Below, one piece after another: positions 49,378 through 58,501 of a stretch of 59,182 nucleotides of DNA (positions are counted from its first letter, which is position 1; each line of letters begins with the position of its first letter). The stretch is from contig NZ_CP108457.1 of assembly GCF_036241575.1 (NCBI RefSeq), forward strand, positions 1 through 59,182, in the 5' to 3' direction. The position numbers and the translations under genes were made by a program. The notes under the pieces were generated by a model. It was not told where the DNA came from and made no database searches. It saw only the letters and a program-made list of their open reading frames with translations. The stretch is from Streptomyces sp. NBC_01267 (lineage in GTDB: Bacteria; Actinomycetota; Actinomycetes; Streptomycetales; Streptomycetaceae).

Positions 49378-49459
49378 GCGCACTTTGATGTCGCGCACCC
49401 GGGCGGTGGTGCGCACCGACCATGCCCGGCGTCCGCTCCACCCAGTGGAGCCCACTGAG

Positions 49460-49557
49460 TGGAGTGGCCGACACCGAGGGGGCGGTGCCGGCCACTCCAC
49501 CCGGTGCGCACACGTCGCGTTTCCCCTTGACCTCAGCTCAGGTCAAGGGGAAACGCG
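49460..49557. terminator. Two large hairpins after the relaxase-like gene
   Basis: The first, 49460-49476/49483-49499 (17-bp arms with one mismatch, core TGGAGTGGCCG), is followed by a perfect 18-bp stem 49516-49533/49540-49557 (core CGCGTTTCCCCTTGACCT). They lie between convergent genes and can stop transcription; the repeated structures also fit an oriT-like locus. Confidence 0.7.
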
Positions 49558-49596
49558 GCGCCCACTCCACCGCACCAGTGCGCCTCGTGCGCGTGG

Positions 49597-50040
49597 CTAC
49601 GGGCGCGCGGTCAGGGACTGCACGGTGCGGGCCCACTCCAGGTGTTCGTCGCGCATGGTCTCCAGGGTGGCGGCGGTGTCTCCGTGGTCGTCGGGGTCGG
49701 GGGTGACGTTTTCGACGAAGCGGATGATGCTGCGGGCGGTGCCCAGCACGGCCGTAGTGGGGGAGTCACGCGTCCAGTCCCGCAGGGCAGACAGCAAGAT
49801 GCACCCGACCTCGTCCAGGGCGAAGGAGTCCGCGTGCGGCTCCCCGTCGCCCAGGGCCCCTGTGACGGGGAAGACGATGTTCTCGGCGAGCCGCAGCAAC
49901 AGGAAGGCCAGCTCTGGAGTGGCCGACGTGCGGCCGGAGGCGTAGTTCCCGCCGCCCATCTGCAGAGCGAGGAGGTAGTCGAAAGCGAGGTCGACTTCCT
50001 CTGTGGTGAGCGGGGTACGGGACGGGATCAGGTACGGCAT
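49597..50040 (-). CDS. Hypothetical helical protein
   Basis: The protein has 147 residues, helical. VDLAFDYLLALQMGG, LAFLLLRLAENIVFPVTGA and VGCILLSALRDWTRD are the main segments; the C-terminus is acidic then polar. ATG 50040 has GAGGAGACC at 6 bp. It is convergent with the relaxase-like gene. No family recognised. Confidence 0.65.
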   Translation of the reverse strand: MPYLIPSRTPLTTEEVDLAFDYLLALQMGGGNYASGRTSATPELAFLLLRLAENIVFPVTGALGDGEPHADSFALDEVGCILLSALRDWTRDSPTTAVLGTARSIIRFVENVTPDPDDHGDTAATLETMRDEHLEWARTVQSLTARP

Positions 50041-50381
50041 GGAGGTCTCCTCAACTGGGTGGTCGCCGCGCGGATCGCGACGACTCCCAGCAGCCTCGGA
50101 CGATCGCCCTGTGGACAGTGGCCAGGGATTTCTCCCCCACCCCGCGAGATCGGACGAACGAGACTGCAAGGGGCAAACCTGGCCCCCTTGTCCACCTGCC
50201 GACTCGGATGGCGAACCCGGCCGCCGACCCCTTGTCCAGGTCGGCCGCACTGCCGCGAGCGCCACGTTTCTCCTTGACCACCCCGGCTATCGGCCGCCGT
50301 GAGACAGCGGACAAGGGGTCCCCCTGCACGCTGCTCCTTCGGACCGGACGCCCCGGCCGGGGCAGCGAAGGAGAGAAGACG
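50041..50381. other. Intergenic region with CCCCTTGTCC repeats (oriT or operator candidate)
   Basis: No clear gene. CCCCTTGTCC occurs at 50184-50193 and 50228-50237, and inverted at 50309-50318 (GGACAAGGGG). It lies upstream of the replication-relaxation gene and close to the relaxase-like gene, so it may be a nic/oriT region or the operator of a local regulator. Confidence 0.5.
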
Positions 50382-50720
50382 ATGACGACCACCCACTCAA
50401 GGGCCGGGGACAGGCAGGCCACAAGCCGGCCAAGCCCAGAAGGCCAGCTCGTGGCGGGCAAGCCGCGGCAGGCTCCTGCGGGCCCCACTGCGGAGGGCCC
50501 TTGGGAACCCCCTTTGGTGCCCGACCCCCCGAGGCGAGGGAAAACCCCTGCTCAGACCATGAATCGGCGCGAATTCCGCACCGTCACAACCCTCTTCTCT
50601 CCTCTTATGTCTGTAGTGGAGGAGATCATCGGGTCCCGGGGGGCCCGCACGCCCTCCCAGACCGGGCGCGGTCGGCACTCAGCCGGCAGCCGACCGCGAG
50701 TGACGAAGGAGCAGAGCTGA
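50382..50720 (+). CDS. Hypothetical protein coupled to the replication-relaxation gene
   Basis: The protein has 112 residues, polar and Pro/Arg/Ser-rich, with one hydrophobic patch (FRTVTTLFSPLMSVVEEII). Translation is supported by an excellent GAAGGAGAGAAG ribosome site and by the 1-base TGATG overlap with the next start. It may be an accessory DNA-binding protein of MobC kind, but no motif is visible. Confidence 0.5.
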   Translation: MTTTHSRAGDRQATSRPSPEGQLVAGKPRQAPAGPTAEGPWEPPLVPDPPRRGKTPAQTMNRREFRTVTTLFSPLMSVVEEIIGSRGARTPSQTGRGRHSAGSRPRVTKEQS

Positions 50721-52354
50721 TGGCGGGGAAGCGGAAGAACAACCCGGCGGGGTCGACGAACAACTACCGCGGCGACGTGCTGCGCGTGCTCGGAGCGCTG
50801 AAGGTGGCCACAGCCGATCAGATCCAGCGGATCGGCGCACCGCACCTGACCCACCGGCACGCCGACAAGGAGACCCCGTCGAAACGGAAGCAGGCCCGCA
50901 CCGCCTCGCACACCGGCGCACTCTCCGACATGCGCAAGCACGGCCTCTCCGAAAACGGCGGCTCCACCGACACGGGGGAGACGCTGCGGAACCTGACCCT
51001 CAAGGGCCTGGAAGCCGCCTCCTACGAGATGCAGCGCCCGATAACGGAGATGGGCTCCACCGCACGCGGCGCGGGCTCCTCCGGCGCCTCCCACCCCATG
51101 TCCGTCAACGAGACCGTCATCGCGATGCTGCGCCCGAAGCCGAACATGGCCCGGCTCGCCGATGACCTGCCCGAGGTCCGGGCCGCCGCCCAGGCCGACG
51201 TCGACACACCGGCCGGAGTCGGCACGATCGCCTCGTACTGGACCGAGGTCCCGCTGCCCGCCACCGGCACCTGGAACGCACCCGGCAAGGGCGGCGCCCA
51301 GGCCGACGTTGTCCTCACCGCTCCGCAGGACGGGATGCCGCTGCTGTTCATCGAGGTCGACAACTGCCACGAGACCCCAGAGGAACTCGCCGCCAAGCTG
51401 GAGAAGTACGCCCGGTTCTTCCGGCGGAAGGTGAAGGACACCGACGGCAAGGAGCGCCCGATGTGGCGCACCCGCTGGACGGTTCCCGAGGGCCGGTACG
51501 GCGATGCGCCGCATCCGCCCGTGCTGCTGGTGTTCAACCGGATCGGCGAGCGCAACTCCAACCGCACCGTCCCGCGCTTGATGGAGCTCACCCGGCACCT
51601 GTGGCAGGGAGAGCGGCAGCGCGATCACCATCTCTACGACGGACGGATCCCGATCATCGCGACCGGGCTGAAGAACCTCAGCGAGCACGGCCCGACCGGC
51701 CCGGTCTTCCTCCGCTTCGGCCGCGACCACATGCAGCCCCTGCGGGAGGCGATCGGCAACGCCCGCCGCGAGGCCGCCGACACCCGCGCCCGGGAAGAGA
51801 CCGCGCGCGCTCAGAAGGAGCACCAGGCGAAGGTGCAGCGCGCGGCGCAGGAGCAGGCCGCGAAGAAGGCAGCCGAGCGTGAGGCGCGCCGTCCGGTGTG
51901 CGCCGACTGCGGGGCGAAGTTCACCGACGAGCGGTGGGAAGCGGCACAGGCGACGGACTGGGGCACCCCGAAGGACTCCCACCCGCAGCTGTGCGACGGC
52001 TGCAAGCAGAAGGCCGGCGCCGTCGTCAGCCCAGCGGCTGATACCCAGGAGCGCCAGGAGCCGGTACGCGGCGAGGCAGGGCCGGACGACTTCTGGAACA
52101 CCCCCCAGCGCCCCGTCTGCACCGAATGCGGTGCCGCGTTTACTGACGAACGATGGAAGGCGACCGCGCGCGTCGGCTGGAACCATTCCCCAGCGAAGCG
52201 CCCGTCTCTGTGCGGGGACTGCGACCGGCGGTTCGAGTCCGACTTGGAGCAGACCTGGGGTGTGGATCACCGGCAGGAGCAGCGCGACCAGGAGCAGGAC
52301 CAGGCCGCGCCCAAGCAGAAGGCCACCGGCTGGTTCTCCCGCCTGCGTGGCTGA
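50720..52354 (+). CDS. Replication-relaxation (Replic_Relax) family protein
   Basis: The protein has 544 residues. An N-terminal winged helix (YRGDVLRVLGALKVATADQIQRI, then SDMRKHGLSENGG) leads to a core with IASYWTEVPLP, ADVVLTAPQDGMPLLFIEVDNC and KYARFFRRKVKD, the pattern of the replication-relaxation family on actinobacterial plasmids. Two tandem zinc ribbons follow a coiled coil (RPVCADCGAKFTDERW with CDGC near 395-430; RPVCTECGAAFTDERW with CGDC near 460-500). The family is linked to plasmid replication and mobilisation. ATG 50720 overlaps the preceding stop. Confidence 0.82.
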   Translation: MAGKRKNNPAGSTNNYRGDVLRVLGALKVATADQIQRIGAPHLTHRHADKETPSKRKQARTASHTGALSDMRKHGLSENGGSTDTGETLRNLTLKGLEAASYEMQRPITEMGSTARGAGSSGASHPMSVNETVIAMLRPKPNMARLADDLPEVRAAAQADVDTPAGVGTIASYWTEVPLPATGTWNAPGKGGAQADVVLTAPQDGMPLLFIEVDNCHETPEELAAKLEKYARFFRRKVKDTDGKERPMWRTRWTVPEGRYGDAPHPPVLLVFNRIGERNSNRTVPRLMELTRHLWQGERQRDHHLYDGRIPIIATGLKNLSEHGPTGPVFLRFGRDHMQPLREAIGNARREAADTRAREETARAQKEHQAKVQRAAQEQAAKKAAEREARRPVCADCGAKFTDERWEAAQATDWGTPKDSHPQLCDGCKQKAGAVVSPAADTQERQEPVRGEAGPDDFWNTPQRPVCTECGAAFTDERWKATARVGWNHSPAKRPSLCGDCDRRFESDLEQTWGVDHRQEQRDQEQDQAAPKQKATGWFSRLRG

Positions 52355-52487
52355 GCCGGGCAAGCCGCTGGCGGGCGCGGGCAAGCCCAAGGACACCTTG
52401 GGCAAGCCTCGCCGTCGGCGGCGGCGAGACGATGGGTACACACGTACCGGGCCCCGGCTGTCGGCGGTGGCTGCAAGGCTGGTGCGC

Positions 52488-52757
52488 ATGGACAGGGATG
52501 AGGAGTTGCTGCGCGGCCGGGTCTACGGCACCGACCACGACCACCCGGGGCCGCTGCCTCACCGCGACTACGCCGAACTGGTCGGCGGTCCGCTGGATGG
52601 CCTGCTGCTCGACATCACCGGCTGGACAGCGGACGAGATCCAGACCGGCGTCGCGCTGATGACCGAGCTCGGGCAGTTCGGCGCCGGCGGCCGCGCTCTG
52701 TACGACCCGCGTCCCGGCGAGCGGAACCGCTGGGACTGGTCCGGCGACACGCCCTGA
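52488..52757 (+). CDS. Hypothetical protein
   Basis: The protein has 89 residues: HRDYAELVGGPLDGLLLDITGW, then a helix ADEIQTGVALMTELG and the polar end RPGERNRWDWSG. ATG 52488 has AAGG at 9 bp; an upstream GTG near 52348 would add a basic, Pro-rich extension and overlap the previous gene. Small proteins of this look are common in Streptomyces. Function unknown. Confidence 0.6.
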   Translation: MDRDEELLRGRVYGTDHDHPGPLPHRDYAELVGGPLDGLLLDITGWTADEIQTGVALMTELGQFGAGGRALYDPRPGERNRWDWSGDTP

Positions 52758-52841
52758 CCGCATCACCGGCAGGTGGGGTGTAGCGCAGACCTGTGTGGTG
52801 CCGCGAGGATGGGCGGAACACAGGCAGAGGCGGGGGCGCAG

Positions 52842-53453
52842 ATGGAAAGTTTCTTTGAGCGGGTGGGGCGTATCTGGCCGGTGGGTCGCCGTGACCTTCA
52901 CTGGCACATCCTGCCGACCCCAGATGAAGCTGGCGTGCTGGCCACGTCGTATCAGGGACTCGCCACGAAGGGGCTGCAGAGCGTGCCGCCGGAGTGGATG
53001 CACTGCACGCTGATGCACGCCGTCGGCCTGGACCGCTCCGACATCGACCTGGACGTGCTCCTCAAGGACGTTGCGAGCTTCGCGCAGAAGGTACGACCCT
53101 TCAACCTCACGTTCGACCGGCCCGCCGTGGGCAACTTCGCTGTGGAGATCAGCGGATGGCCCGGACGGCCGTTCACGCAGCTCGTGGATGGCCTGACCGA
53201 GGCGATGGTCCGCACCGGCGGCGCCGTCACGGCCGCGCCGAGCCGCTTCCCTCATCTGTCCGTGGCCTACGCCTCGGACGGTGCTGAGAGTATCGACGCC
53301 GTCAGCCTCAAGGCGGCGTTGGCGGACATTGAGCAGCCGCTGTCCGCAACCGTGGTCGCCGACAGACTGCACCTCGTTGAGCAGTGGCACGACGGCGCGC
53401 ACATCATGTGGAAACCCGTCGCGGCGGTGCCTCTCGCGGGGGTGACCGGATGA
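52842..53453 (+). CDS. 2H phosphoesterase (second copy)
   Basis: The protein has 203 residues. DLHWHILPTP near residue 19, HCTLMHA (first H-x-T motif, near 56) and HLSVAYAS (second H-x-S motif, near 140) match the 2H superfamily and the paralog at 15145-15777 (same DLHWHIL start; FDLTFDRPA and FNLTFDRPA in the middle). ATG 52842 is used; ATG 52809 is possible. It overlaps the next gene by ATGA. Possible substrates are tRNA fragments, ADP-ribose cyclic phosphate or cyclic oligonucleotides. Confidence 0.82.
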   Translation: MESFFERVGRIWPVGRRDLHWHILPTPDEAGVLATSYQGLATKGLQSVPPEWMHCTLMHAVGLDRSDIDLDVLLKDVASFAQKVRPFNLTFDRPAVGNFAVEISGWPGRPFTQLVDGLTEAMVRTGGAVTAAPSRFPHLSVAYASDGAESIDAVSLKAALADIEQPLSATVVADRLHLVEQWHDGAHIMWKPVAAVPLAGVTG

Positions 53454-53752
53454 CCGGCTTTCCTGGTCCGCGGCCGATGCACGGCGACGAGGTGCGGCTC
53501 ACCACCAACACGGCCTCGGCGACGTTCACCGGGAACGTCATCTCGCAGGGTGTCCTCCGCGATGGCAGGGGGTTCGTTGAGCTCACCCTGCCCGACGTCG
53601 ACCCGCAGCAGCGGCGGGAGGTTGAGTGGGCCAAGCGATTCCAGTACGAGCTGTACCGCAGTGGCGCATTGCTCTACTCCTCTCCACCTCTGACCCTCAG
53701 CGAGACCCGGCGGACAAGCGACGGCTCCCTCGTAATCGCCGGATCCCCCTGA
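53450..53752 (+). CDS. Small hypothetical protein
   Basis: The protein has 100 residues, beta-rich (VRLTTNTASATFTGNVIS, GRGFVELTLPDVD) with one helix RREVEWAKRFQYELYRS. ATG 53450 overlaps the 2H phosphoesterase stop (ATGA), so the two form a pair. Function unknown. Confidence 0.65.
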   Translation: MTGFPGPRPMHGDEVRLTTNTASATFTGNVISQGVLRDGRGFVELTLPDVDPQQRREVEWAKRFQYELYRSGALLYSSPPLTLSETRRTSDGSLVIAGSP

Positions 53753-53830
53753 ACGATGCGGGATAACGCTGCCGCCCCCTGAGCCCCGGCTGACTCGCCC
53801 GTCGAACCGGACCGGGGCACGCTGGGAGGC

Positions 53831-54055
53831 GTGACCAGCGCACCGATCGTCGTACACCGGCCCTCCCGTACGGGCGGCCGGAGAGTCACGGTGCACAGCA
53901 GTGGCCGGGACGAGATCCTCGGCACCGCATACAGCGACCACGACCTGGTCGTGTTCCTCGAAGGCGCCGGCGTTGCCGACCCGGACGCCATCTTGGACGA
54001 CCCGCAGTGCGTGGAGTGGCGCGGCGGCCCCGCCCACCAGTTCAGCGCCGCCTGA
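53831..54055 (+). CDS. Small hypothetical protein of a common Streptomyces type
   Basis: The protein has 74 residues. PIVVHRPSRTGGRRVTV, DHDLVVFLEGAG and VEWRGGPAHQF resemble, from memory, a small protein repeated in many Streptomyces genomes. The GTG start is used. The stop lies 50 bp before the end of the convergent Abi-like gene. Function unknown. Confidence 0.62.
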   Translation: MTSAPIVVHRPSRTGGRRVTVHSSGRDEILGTAYSDHDLVVFLEGAGVADPDAILDDPQCVEWRGGPAHQFSAA

Positions 54056-54104
54056 CGATCGAGCGGTGCGGGGAGAGACCTCGCCGGGGACCCAGGATGT
54101 TGAC

Positions 54105-55103
54105 TCAACGATCTCCGCGAGGGGCTCGGGCTTCGAGCTCGTCGATGATGCTCGCCCAGATTTCGGTTGCCTGGGCCGGCACTTTCGCCTGCGCATCCTT
54201 CATGGCCGTAAGGATCTCGACTTGCTTGTGCTGGAAAGTGAGCGACCACGAAGCCGCCGCCAGCAGGGTAGAGAGCTCAGAGAGGACACGCTCGGGCTCG
54301 GAATGATGTTGCAGCAGTTCGGCTACACAGTCCGCGCTGGCTGCAGCGTATGCATGCGCTTGCCCGTCCTCGTTGACGAACAGCCCCTGCACCACTCCTT
54401 CCCGGTAGGCATCCGGCCACTGTTCCGGCTGGTTCGCACACGCACGGATACCTTCCACGCGGACATTGTTCGTCTCGTTCGCTGCTCTTTGCCCGACGGC
54501 AACACCCAGACGATGCTGCTCAGACTTCTCGAGCCTGGGGACGTTAGCTGCCTCCAGCCGAGCCGCGAGATCGCCCCCATAGAAGACAGTGCCGCTCTGT
54601 AGATCAGACACCAGCGGCGATACCGCGCCCAGGAGCACGGTTTGAAGCCGGCTCAACGCCCATCGCGTCCACAGCAGCGCTGCATGGACGGCTGCCTCGG
54701 CAACCTCGTCCGTGATGCCGTGCACGACCGCGCGACCATGCCCAGTTCCGTAGGCATTGCGCAGCTCACGCAACTGGCCAGCCATCTTCTTCGCTGCGTC
54801 AGGTATCTGCCGCAACGGATGATTCCCTGGCACTGCCGGCCCGATGACATGCTCGATGACCCGATGCGCCAACCCCAGCACCTTGTCGTACTCGTCGCCG
54901 TCAGCGACCACGCGTCCATAGGAAACGAGCGTGACGCGAGCAACGCTCTCGACCAGCTCCTTCGCCGATCCGACGATCAACGGTCGGTCGTCGGAGGTAA
55001 CGGCAGCCGACAAGCGACCATAAGCGTCGCTGATTGCTTCCCACTGATCGTCCTGAACCCACTCAGCCCGAGGTAGGGGCTCCTGCACCAGGTGTCTTAT
55101 CAC
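54105..55103 (-). CDS. Abortive-infection-like protein (Abi_C-type domain)
   Basis: The protein has 332 residues. The part LGLAHRVIEHVIGPAVPGN and MAGQLRELRNAYGTGHGRA (about 100-145) matches the pattern of the Abi_C domain (an R-N-x-x-G-x-x-H-G end). The C-terminal half is helical. No nuclease motif is obvious. GTG 55103 follows GGGAGAG; the frame upstream is probably not translated. Composition is less GC-rich than the flanks, suggesting acquisition. A phage-defence role is inference from the domain. Confidence 0.65.
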   Translation of the reverse strand: MIRHLVQEPLPRAEWVQDDQWEAISDAYGRLSAAVTSDDRPLIVGSAKELVESVARVTLVSYGRVVADGDEYDKVLGLAHRVIEHVIGPAVPGNHPLRQIPDAAKKMAGQLRELRNAYGTGHGRAVVHGITDEVAEAAVHAALLWTRWALSRLQTVLLGAVSPLVSDLQSGTVFYGGDLAARLEAANVPRLEKSEQHRLGVAVGQRAANETNNVRVEGIRACANQPEQWPDAYREGVVQGLFVNEDGQAHAYAAASADCVAELLQHHSEPERVLSELSTLLAAASWSLTFQHKQVEILTAMKDAQAKVPAQATEIWASIIDELEARAPRGDR

Positions 55104-55218
55104 TACGTGATTCTCTCCCTCCCCACTGCGTCCTGCGGGTGCTGACTGATTTGCTGTATATCCCGCTGTGGGGCCGGACAGGAACACGCTGTCCGGCCCC
55201 ACATCTTGTTCCGCCTGC

Positions 55219-55686
55219 TCAGCGGCTCAGGCGGATACGTGGCCCCCACGCGAACTCGAGGTCGTCCAGCAGCACGGTCTCCTCTTCCTTCTCCCACCGG
55301 CCGCGCAGGAGGAACGGGTTGGTCTCCATCCGCTCCAGGATGACCAGGGTCTCGGGCTGCCCGATCAGCGCGTACCGGCCGTGCGATGCGGGCCTGCTGC
55401 CCGGCCCGTACGCGCGCAGCAGTTCCTCCAGGCGGGCGCGGTGCTGCTCCACGAACGCTTCCAGGCGCTCGATGTACCCCTCGCGTTCCTCGGTGCGCAC
55501 CGTGCTGAGCGCCACGTCCAGGAACTCGCCGTCCGGCCAGTGGCGCGTCCCCGGCGCGGCCAGGGCCCACGGGAAGCGTTCCGCCGCCGTCAGGACGTCC
55601 CTCGCGTCCAGCGCCACGGGCGGGGCCGGGGCGGGCGGGGCCAGCTCCTGGCCGTACGCGTTGGCGTCGTGCTGCTCGATGCTCAC
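55219..55686 (-). CDS. Hypothetical protein downstream of the helicase
   Basis: The protein has 155 residues, acidic, with a helix EREGYIERLEAFVEQHRARLEEL in the middle and a strand-rich end (GRYALIGQPETLVILERME). GTG 55686 has GGGAGG at 7 bp and overlaps the preceding gene's stop. It is the last gene of the helicase operon. Function unknown. Confidence 0.65.
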   Translation of the reverse strand: MSIEQHDANAYGQELAPPAPAPPVALDARDVLTAAERFPWALAAPGTRHWPDGEFLDVALSTVRTEEREGYIERLEAFVEQHRARLEELLRAYGPGSRPASHGRYALIGQPETLVILERMETNPFLLRGRWEKEEETVLLDDLEFAWGPRIRLSR

Positions 55687-55979
55687 GTGGTGCCTCCCTC
55701 TTCTGTGCGGGCGCGGTAGGCGACCCAATCCGGATCGTGTACGGGCGCCGGCACCGGGGTGTCGGCGGCCGGGGCGCGCATGATGCGCCAGCTGGTGCGC
55801 GGCGCGGTGACGACGTGGACCAGGACGACGACGGCCTGCCGTACGGAGCCGCCCCGGACCCACGTCCCGGTGAAGCGGACCTGATCGGCTGCCCAGTCGC
55901 CCGCACGCCGCCAGGGGCGAAGGCGTCCGAGCAGATAGCCGGCCGCGAGCGCGGCGGTCGCGGTGACGACGATGCCCAT
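55683..55979 (-). CDS. Single-span membrane protein
   Basis: The protein has 98 residues. MGIVVTATAALAAGYLLGRL is a membrane anchor, followed by a basic region and VVVLVHVVTAPRTSW. It overlaps the helicase stop by one base (TGATG) and the next gene by GTGA, so three genes are coupled. Function unknown. Confidence 0.65.
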   Translation of the reverse strand: MGIVVTATAALAAGYLLGRLRPWRRAGDWAADQVRFTGTWVRGGSVRQAVVVLVHVVTAPRTSWRIMRAPAADTPVPAPVHDPDWVAYRARTEEGGTT

Positions 55980-58501
55980 CACGACCACCGCATCCCGACC
56001 TCGGACAGCTGCTCCATCCGCTCCGAGGTCAGCGCGGCGGCCCTGCTCCGCTGGTTGTTGACCCACGCCCCCAAGCGGTACTGGTCCTCCCGGCCGTCCT
56101 CGGAGAGCACGGTCTCCACGTGCTTGCGCGGGACCGTGAGGTGGCCCTCGCGCTCGAAGTACTGCCGGGCGGCCGCGAGGTTGGCGGTCCACTTGTCGGC
56201 CTGCGTACGGGGCCGCTGCGGCTTCTCGTCCTCGGTGGCGGGCTCGATCCCGAGGACCTGCTCGCACATCCACTGCTGCACGCCGGTGAGCTGGTCCCAC
56301 CCATTCCGCACCGACTGCACCCACCGCCCGAGGTCTTCGCCCTGGCGCAGGACCTCGCCCGCCTCGGTGGGCAGCGCCTCACCAGCGTCCAGGTGCAGCC
56401 GGACCAGGTGGAAGGACCGCTGCCACGTCACCGGCCACGACGGGCACCAAGAGGCGTCGATCTCCTCCAGCTGCTCGCGCCGGGTGTCCGACAGCGCCCC
56501 GGCCGACGACTCCACCGGCAGCCCCTCCGCACGACGCTGCTCGTTCTGCTGTGCCTTGCGGGCGGCGGCCCGCGCGTTCTTCAGCCAGATGCCCACCGCC
56601 GCGCCCTGGAAGGTGGCGTCCAGCGGCGCCAGGAGGTGCCCGTTCTCCTCGGCCCACCCGCGCGCGGCGGCCAGGCCCTCCGCCCATGCGACGTCGAAGT
56701 GGGACCAGATCATGCCGAGCTTCTCCAGCTGGGTGACGCGGTCCTCGTCCATGTCCCCGCGGGCGTAGAACCTCCTGGCGTCGGCGGTCCACTGCCCGAG
56801 AGGGAACCCGGCGAGCGAGGCCGGCCACACCGCGGCTTCCGCCTCTTGGCCGTCGACGGCGGGCACGCGGAACGTGAACGGCACCTTCAGGTCGCCGTGC
56901 TCGCGGGCGTAGATCACGGCCGCCTCCACGCCGCGCCGCCAGTGCTCGTGCTCGGGGTTGAGGACGCGCAGGTTGATGAACGCCGCGAGGGCGGCCGGGT
57001 CGCGGGGCGTACTGAACTTCAGGAGGGCCTTGGCGGGGGCGCTGACGCCTCCGGAGCCGTCCCCGCTCCCGTTGCTGCTCTTCCCGCTCTCGTCCTTCGC
57101 TACGGGCTTGTAGGCGCTCGGCACCTGTTGCTCCGCGAGGGTCTCCACGATCCTCGCATCGTGAGCCCGCAGCGCCTCCAGCAGCTTCGCCAGCCCGCCG
57201 AACGCCCGGGAGGTGAGCATGTTGTCGGCCGTCTCGCCCGGCCCGAGCAGTACCGGCACCACGAGCGAGGCCATCTTGCCCTCGCCCGGCTGCATCCGCA
57301 GGGCCCGGCCCACGGCCTGGACCAGGTCGGGCATGGAGCCGCGCACATCCGCCCAGTACACGGAGTCGCAGTGCTTGGTGTCGACGCCCTCGCCCAGGAC
57401 CTTCACCGAGCACAGGAAGCACTTCTCCACCACGGTGCCGTCCGTGGCGATCCCGTCGGCGAACTCGCCCAGCAGCCGGCGCCGGTGGAGCGGCTTGTGG
57501 TCGCCGCACAGCCAGTCCGCCCAGATGGTCTTGGGGTAGAGCTCGGGGTCGCTGGCGTGCAGCTGCGCGGCGACGTCGGGGAGGCCGGCCGCGAACGCTT
57601 CGGCCTCCTTCACCATGTGGTGGAAGACCAGCGTGCGGCGGAACCCCTCCTCCGAGGACGCCTTCACCAGCGCGGTCTGCAAGGCGGCGAGGCGGGCCCC
57701 GCGGACCTCTGCTGAGCGGCCTTCGGCGCCCAGGAGCTGGGCGGCCTGGAGCGCGGTGTCGGTGACGTCCACGCATACGACCTGGTAGGGGGCACAGATT
57801 CCCCGGTCGATGGCCTCCGAGAGGGTCAGGGTGAACGCCCTGCTGCCGAAGGGGCCCTCGGGGTCGTCTTCCATGCTCGCGACCAGCTCGCCCGGTGCGC
57901 CGGCCTCGTCCTCGTCCCCGAGCTGCCACAGCCGCGGCGTGGCCGTCATGTAGAGGCGGCGCAGGGCCGGGATGCGGGTGTTGTCGTGGATGACCGCCCA
58001 CGGCTTCCCGATCCGGCCAGAAACGCGGTGGGCCTCGTCCACGACGATCAGGTCCCAAGCCGAAAGGCCGGCGGCGTGCGCCCGCTCCAGCGTGCCCAGA
58101 CCGAGGCTGGCGTACGTGGCGTAGACGGTGACCTTGTCCAGGCCGCGCGTCCACTCCACCAGCTCGTCCACGTCCGTGGTGTTGGGGAAGGACACCTCCT
58201 CACCCCGCAGCGAGGACACCCCGATCATCGGCCCCCGGCGGCCTCCCTCGCGCCACGCGGACTCGGTCTGGGCGAGCAGGTCCAGCGAGGGCACGAGCAC
58301 CAGCACACGGCCCGCATGGAGCTCCTCCGCGCTGCGGACCGCCACCCGGGTCTTGCCGGACCCGGTCGCCATGATCACCTGCGTTCGAAGCCCTCGTTCG
58401 GGCACAAGTGATCTTGCAGGCAATTCGAGCGCACGGAGGACCGCGTCAATGGCTTCCCGCTGGGCTGCCTCGCGCTGATCAATGCGGTTGGTGGTCGACA
58501 T
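55979..58501 (-). CDS. Subtelomeric superfamily 2 helicase with helicase-associated domains
   Basis: The protein has 840 residues. Motif I ATGSGKT is near 45, the DEAH box VVDEAH near 150, motif III MTATPR near 185, and motif VI QAVGRALRMQPG near 400. Helicase-associated repeats fill about 560-840 (WAEGLAAARGWAEENGHLLAP; WTANLAAARQYFEREGHLTVP; LGAWVNNQRSRAA). Similar helicase genes next to telomeres of Streptomyces linear replicons (ttrA type) affect conjugal transfer. ATG 58501 with GGAGAAGG upstream is chosen; the frame continues to 58732 but looks spurious. Two small coupled genes follow. Confidence 0.88.
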   Translation of the reverse strand: MSTTNRIDQREAAQREAIDAVLRALELPARSLVPERGLRTQVIMATGSGKTRVAVRSAEELHAGRVLVLVPSLDLLAQTESAWREGGRRGPMIGVSSLRGEEVSFPNTTDVDELVEWTRGLDKVTVYATYASLGLGTLERAHAAGLSAWDLIVVDEAHRVSGRIGKPWAVIHDNTRIPALRRLYMTATPRLWQLGDEDEAGAPGELVASMEDDPEGPFGSRAFTLTLSEAIDRGICAPYQVVCVDVTDTALQAAQLLGAEGRSAEVRGARLAALQTALVKASSEEGFRRTLVFHHMVKEAEAFAAGLPDVAAQLHASDPELYPKTIWADWLCGDHKPLHRRRLLGEFADGIATDGTVVEKCFLCSVKVLGEGVDTKHCDSVYWADVRGSMPDLVQAVGRALRMQPGEGKMASLVVPVLLGPGETADNMLTSRAFGGLAKLLEALRAHDARIVETLAEQQVPSAYKPVAKDESGKSSNGSGDGSGGVSAPAKALLKFSTPRDPAALAAFINLRVLNPEHEHWRRGVEAAVIYAREHGDLKVPFTFRVPAVDGQEAEAAVWPASLAGFPLGQWTADARRFYARGDMDEDRVTQLEKLGMIWSHFDVAWAEGLAAARGWAEENGHLLAPLDATFQGAAVGIWLKNARAAARKAQQNEQRRAEGLPVESSAGALSDTRREQLEEIDASWCPSWPVTWQRSFHLVRLHLDAGEALPTEAGEVLRQGEDLGRWVQSVRNGWDQLTGVQQWMCEQVLGIEPATEDEKPQRPRTQADKWTANLAAARQYFEREGHLTVPRKHVETVLSEDGREDQYRLGAWVNNQRSRAAALTSERMEQLSEVGMRWS

